A stretch of DNA of 64,000 nucleotides, from the NCBI RefSeq assembly GCF_047663525.1, contig NC_092588.1, forward strand, positions 144,527,001 through 144,591,000. Reading direction: 5' to 3'. The DNA comes from Anas platyrhynchos (lineage: Eukaryota > Chordata > Aves > Anseriformes > Anatidae). A model generated the notes under the pieces. It was not told the DNA's origin. It saw only the letters and a list, made by a program, of their open reading frames with translations, and made no database searches. Positions 58,818 through 64,000 of the stretch are shown in pieces (the stretch's first letter is position 1; every line of letters begins with the position of its first letter). The position numbers and the translations under genes were made by a program.

Positions 58818-61800
58818 CTGAAATACAAAACCAGACAACCAGATCTTATGATTTATTGTGACCAGTAAACAAAAATAAAGTTGCATGGAAGTACACACAT
58901 GCAACTGTTTCAGAGGGGATAGGAACAGAGTAGACTCAAACCAGATGTTCCTATCCACACCAACTGGACAGACAGATGAATTTTCATCTAATACAACTGT
59001 ATTTATAAACCAAACTCTCATTTATAAGACATCAAACAAGGCAGCTGCTACTTAAATTCTTTTGAAACACTCTTGTTAGATAGACTCTTAAGATAACCGA
59101 AATTTGGAAATTCTGTTCAGTCAGGGCAAAAAACAAAACCAAAAAACCCCAGCCTATTAACATCCCATCCAAAAATATCTATGCTCTGAATGTTACCAGG
59201 GAAAGACTTCAAAATAAAGATACCCGAGAAGTATGAGAGAAATACAGGTTCTCTATTCAAGCCTCTGCTTTAAGGTAAGAAAAACTTCAAGGCCCTTTCC
59301 AGAATCTTTTCCTAGGAATCTTCAAAGGGTATTTTACAGCCTAACTTGGCACCTTATACTCCAAACTAGAAATTTCCTCTCAAAATACGTAACCTAAAGC
59401 ATCCTTGATATAAATTCAGCTTTTTTTTCTTCTTCTTTAGGGATAAGGATAATTAAGGGGTACCGTTCTTATTAATGAAAAAACTCTTTACCCTTTTTCC
59501 AAAGCTACAAACCTTAATGAAAACCTGCTCCAAAAAAATAAATACATGCAACCTTTATAATATGTAAGTTTTATAAGATGAGATTTGAATGCCTATAAAC
59601 CACAACTTAAGGTCACTGAACTGTAATTTTCCATAATTATTAGAGACTTCACTTATTACTCCAGAGTTAGGACTACTGACTAAAAACAGGTTTCAAACAG
59701 ACCATTTTTTTTGGCCAAATTTTATTCTCCTCCAATAGTAGATAGCCACCCGAAATCAGTTTTCACAAATTTTATACAACTTTGAAATTTTGGTGTTATT
59801 TTAAATTCCATTTCTCTATTATTCATTATAAGACCAAGAACTTGGAGCCTGGCCACCAATTTCCTTTGTAGCCCTAAAATGTTACTGCTAACTGCAGCCT
59901 TTCCAGGCATCCTAAAAATACCTGAATTCATAACAAGTTTTTGTTCTAAAAGCTATCTTGCAATTTAGCCAAGAGAATCTCTTAAAATGAACCTGCCATT
60001 TTCTGGAAGAGGTACCATTATTCATATAAATTAGCAGCAAAGAGTGCAGTGCTTAAATTAGCACAGCAGTTGAGTTTTGGTTTTCCCACACTGATTTAGG
60101 GCCATTCATAATTGTAACTTTGCATATCCAGGCCTAACTTAGATGGGACAGCTGCTCTAAAATCTAGTGGAGGTTTCAAACAGGAGCCAACCCTTTGTTA
60201 ATAGATTTTATCCAACAATAATGTTAGATGTCTCATATTTTTCTGACAAATCATTTTGGCCCACTTTTGCCTTCAGCGGATCCTGCAGCCAGAGGGCGGG
60301 GGAAGTTTAGACGTAGGAGAATTGAGAGAATTTGGTGTGGGATAACTGCTAGATGGTGGGCACAGGCACAAAAGAAACTTCTGGTAAAAAAAAAAAAAAA
60401 AAAAAAAAAGGAAACAAAACAAACAGAAAAACTGAACTGTGAACTACACCCAACCCAACTTTTGGGCATTACTCTTTGCACAGCTAACTCGGATTTCTCC
60501 CTCTGGCCATCCCTTCAGAGGTGTTGCTCCTTCATGAACACCCAGCATTAAATGGGCTGGCTGTCTAAGCAAGCCCCTTCTAAATCAAATGCGTGTGACC
60601 GCAAGCCTTGCTGAGAGGGTAAGTGTGATCCAAAAAAGAGCCGAGGTGAGAGAAAGGGTGTGAGGTTGGTGAGGAACACCAGTCAGAGGGCCACGAGCAG
60701 CCTGGAGGGGAAGGCCTCACGGGGCCGCTGAGCTTCCTTCTGGCCTGGCTTCGCGGAAGCCATGTTGTGTTTAGGCAACCTTGCCCCCCCCAGATGAAGG
60801 GATATACTGCTGCCATGCCTTAAGTTTTGCTTTAAGTACAGCCCAGAAACGGGGTGGTCTTTTCAGTACGAAAAAAAAAAACAAGCTGCTGGCATCGGTT
60901 TAGTACTGTCTTTTCTGTTGGCCAAGATTATAAACAGTTCACCTTTTTAGGGCAGACTAGCAGTGGATGCACAGCGAGCCCATGTAGACTATATAAATAA
61001 GCCAGCAGAGATGTGACACAGTGCTAAAACTATGACTAAGACGATTTGGAAAAGAAACGTTCCTGTGGAAATGCATCCACATGATGAATGCAGCTCTGGG
61101 CACCGATTCCCCGTGAAGTTAACGAGGAAAATGTCCTTTCCCTTTCCCATATAAGGCCGCCACGGTGCCTCTCCTCAGCTGCTCGCCTGCCCTCCCACGT
61201 GCTCCGCTCACTTCCTTCACCTCCACCGCTGAATGGCTTTTCCATCTGTGAGGGCTGGAACAACTTCAGGAAAGATTTGCTGGTGTGGACGCTGCTTGGA
61301 CTGCAAACCTCCTCCTAGCCCCTGCTGCAACCTGTTCATGGCAGTGTCAGACCCGCTTGCCCTGTGGGTCACCGCTCAGCACTCCGGATTGCCGTGCTGC
61401 CAACTTGTAAGTGAAGGGAATAAGCAAAACCCAAAACCAGTAACGCCCAGCTACACCAGACCGTCAAAAGAAGCCCTTGGAAACCTCTGGCGGAACAGGA
61501 ACTAAATCCTGTGTTGGTATTCAACCACAGAATATGGGAACAGAAAATAACCCATTGTTACAAGGAAAAAAAAATGAAGCTTTTTGCACAACTTTTACAC
61601 ATTTTCCTATTACACTTGTTGTTCCCCTTTTAATTAAATCATTGAAAAATATCCCAGAATCCTTGAAAAAGTGATTTTTCCCCTGAAAAAGCAGCTCAAA
61701 GCATTCAAAAGGTAAGCTTGCCAAGAACTGAAACCTCTCTATAATTAACAACTAAATCACAACCTGGATCCTTTTAAAAAGGCTGCAAATGGTGTGCTGT

Positions 61801-64000
61801 TGTAAAGCTCATTTTAAAATTATTTCTGTATGTTTGCTAACCCTAATCTATTTTTGTTAAATATTTTAGGAAGACAAACACAGGCATAACCTTGAGTGCT
61901 TGAACTAGTTGCTTTCCAAGATTTTTCACTAAGTGCCTCATCAAACAGTAATGTTTGAATAGACTTTTTTCAGTACGAAAAAAACAACCCAGCTTTTATG
62001 TACGTCTCTGAAGCTTCTAATTTGAAATAAGAGACTCATCAAGTGACAACAGAAGTAAAGGATTACTTCTCTGCAATGAGACTAATTTTAAATTTGCAAA
62101 TCAAGTATCAACACCTTTGTATTCTGCTCATCACCATGTATTTAGAAATAAAATTTACTCCTCCATATTACTAAAGCCTTTTGCAGGTTTTTTTCTTTAA
62201 ATTAGAACAGCAATAGCATCTGTGTAGAAAATCAACTGGGCAAATGGGATCAAGAAAAAAAAAGATAAACATTGTGGAAGCATTAATTCCTTTGAAATTA
62301 AGTGTCAGTGGTTAAGATGCTCAACCACTGCAGCATTGTCCCAGTCCATCAAGCAGCTCCTCACCTCACCCTGGGCTCCAGCATCCATGTGGCCAATGCC
62401 AAGCAAAGGATCAAAAAAAGTACGAGGCATCTGCCTGCATGGTGTATTGAGTTGGGCCTTGCTGCAAAACTTTATACGCAAATGCATATCCATGCTTCAG
62501 AACGAAGGGGAAGTATGCACAGGTCAGACACCCAGCAAGAATTGAGTTGTTGTGCAGAAGCCACCTTTTTGAGGCAATAACCACAGAGCCTGCTTACCCA
62601 CATCCCCACAGACCACTCTAACTAAGCTTATAAAACTAGAAATGAATAAGCAGCTCACACTTTTGGACTAGCATTTGTGCTTCCTGCAGACTGACACCTC
62701 TATAAATCAGCCGTGTTTTCACGGGTTTAAAGCTTGATTGAGAAATGCTGTACGGAGTTAATCCCTTCTAAAACTGAGATGATGTTTACAACAGCCACTT
62801 TGACCTAGAATGGAAAGTTACTAAAGAGAGCTGTTCCATCCTACTCCTCCTTGTTGGTAATTCTTACTACTTTCCTTTCTGACCTGTCACCATTAATAAA
62901 ACCACCACCAAGAGCTAGAGCAGTGAAATGATCTGGCGGTTGCACTAAGCCAGCAAAGAAAGTACCTGTTTTCAGCCACTGGGTACAAAAACGCTCATCC
63001 TGGTATGGCAGAGGTGGTGAGAAAAACCAGATGGGGATGGAGGAAAAGAGAATTGGGAGAAGAACAAAGGATGCATCTGCCCCGCACAGCCTGTGGCTGT
63101 ATGCTGGGCTGGAGTAGTCACACGGTCAGCCCCGACCCCCAGTCGCCAAGGCTCTGTTTATAAAAGGAGCAGGAAGAGACATGTTTCTAAAATAAGCAGA
63201 ATTAAATACTCTCTGGAGACGTCTGATTCAGTACTCGATGGATACCGTGCTAAAAAAGTTTTCTTCATTCACTCCAGAAAGTTTACCGGCTTTACCTAAA
63301 GGCCTGACTTTTCAGTGTGAATTTTAGAGACTGGCAAGATGTATCCCATTCACACTTCTGTAAAAGATGGAAGATAAAAAGGACATGGCAATTTTCCTTA
63401 ACTGGAAAAAAAAACAAACCTGGTGACATGGGACAGATACTAACAACAGCAACCCACACTACTGTCAGCACTCCTGATGGCCACAACTGCAACTGATGTT
63501 CACTGCAAAGCCGAACTTGCCCAGATATGCAACAACTGTACGCACTATCCCTTCTGCTTGTACAACAGTTCACTGCTATTCAGCAAATCACTGTAAAAAG
63601 ATGGTGTTAAACCAGTGTCTTCCTGCTCTCTCTCTTTAGTTTATTGGTTAAAAAAGCACAGGTGCAAAAATGAAAATGTTTCACGCCATAGAGTTAATCT
63701 TGGTATTTTGAATCAAAGGTGTGGGGTAGATTTTCCAACAAAACTAAAATAGGTAATTCCTTACTTGATACCTTAGCAGCTATCTTATTTAATCAACAAG
63801 AATGTTGCTGTGACACTGAATTCTAGCTGGAATACACTGCTTGCACTGCAAAACCTGGGACCACCACATCAAAAATATACCTGGAGCATCATTCCACATG
63901 GCAGTGGAGATTTGGGGTATGCACTGAGAGCTGAAAAAATAAGCAAGACATGTTAAAGAACCCAAACCTTCACTCACCCTGCAAAACTGCTTGCTTCCCA
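58818..64000 (-). other. Probable ITGB1 upstream intron; no first exon found
   Basis: The acceptor at 58818-58820 shows that a spliced exon lies upstream, so this stretch should be intron and possibly promoter. I searched for an ATG-Ala-Glu codon trio followed by GT and did not find one. At 60640-60790 and 61100-61300 the DNA is somewhat richer in G+C, but there is no clear CpG island. It also has a 24-base A run at 60386-60409. No coding sequence is recognised. The ORFs here look like chance. Confidence 0.6.

Noticed and set aside
60580..60816. ATG-Ala start at about 60760 on the minus strand as the ITGB1 first coding exon
   Set aside because: The codons after ATG-Ala do not give Glu and no donor follows within a plausible distance, so it does not supply the missing three residues in phase.

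Overview
This is vertebrate nuclear DNA, very probably from a bird. Multi-exon genes have GT-AG introns of 0.1-6 kb, CR1 retroposon fragments are present, and the integrin exons match what I remember of the chicken protein closely but not exactly, so I would call it a bird other than chicken. The dominant feature is ITGB1 (integrin beta-1) on the minus strand, from the signal-peptide exon at 58748-58817 to the 3' UTR ending near 34300. Fifteen constitutive coding exons plus one alternative exon were placed to the base by splice signals and reading phase. Their sum is 800 codons; with a three-residue start (probably M-A-E) on an unseen upstream exon this gives 803 residues, the length I recall for chicken. 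The exons encode signal peptide, PSI domain, hybrid and I-like domains with a MIDAS motif, four cysteine-rich EGF repeats, beta-tail domain, one membrane helix and the cytoplasmic tail. The alternative 81-nt exon at 41425-41505 encodes the muscle-type beta-1D tail, while the last exon encodes the ubiquitous beta-1A tail.

Layout. 1-1400: exon-like minus-strand fragments of an unrecognised membrane protein, with at least one in-frame stop. 1890-5070: a CpG-rich, C-run-rich promoter-like island with exon-like splice donors pointing both ways. 5070-34300: mostly AT-rich DNA with no recognised intact gene. It holds a frame-broken minus-strand coding remnant (10293-10790), a probable retroviral LTR (about 16990-17480), two CR1 fragments (22990-23345 and 25100-25460) and several hairpins and palindromes. 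34300-58817: ITGB1, whose introns carry a solo LTR with a clean 6-bp target duplication (42738-43179), a CR1 copy (45690-46240) and two plus-strand coding-like islands (49902-50491 and 55918-56376). 58818-64000: probably the ITGB1 intron leading to the first exon, which lies outside the window or was not found.

The best-supported biology is one integrin gene with two alternative cytoplasmic ends. The most open questions are the decayed membrane-protein fragments at the left edge, the broken coding block near 10.5 kb, and the antisense coding-like islands inside ITGB1 introns. I saw no tRNA, rRNA or CRISPR, and nothing that amounts to a convincing new system.
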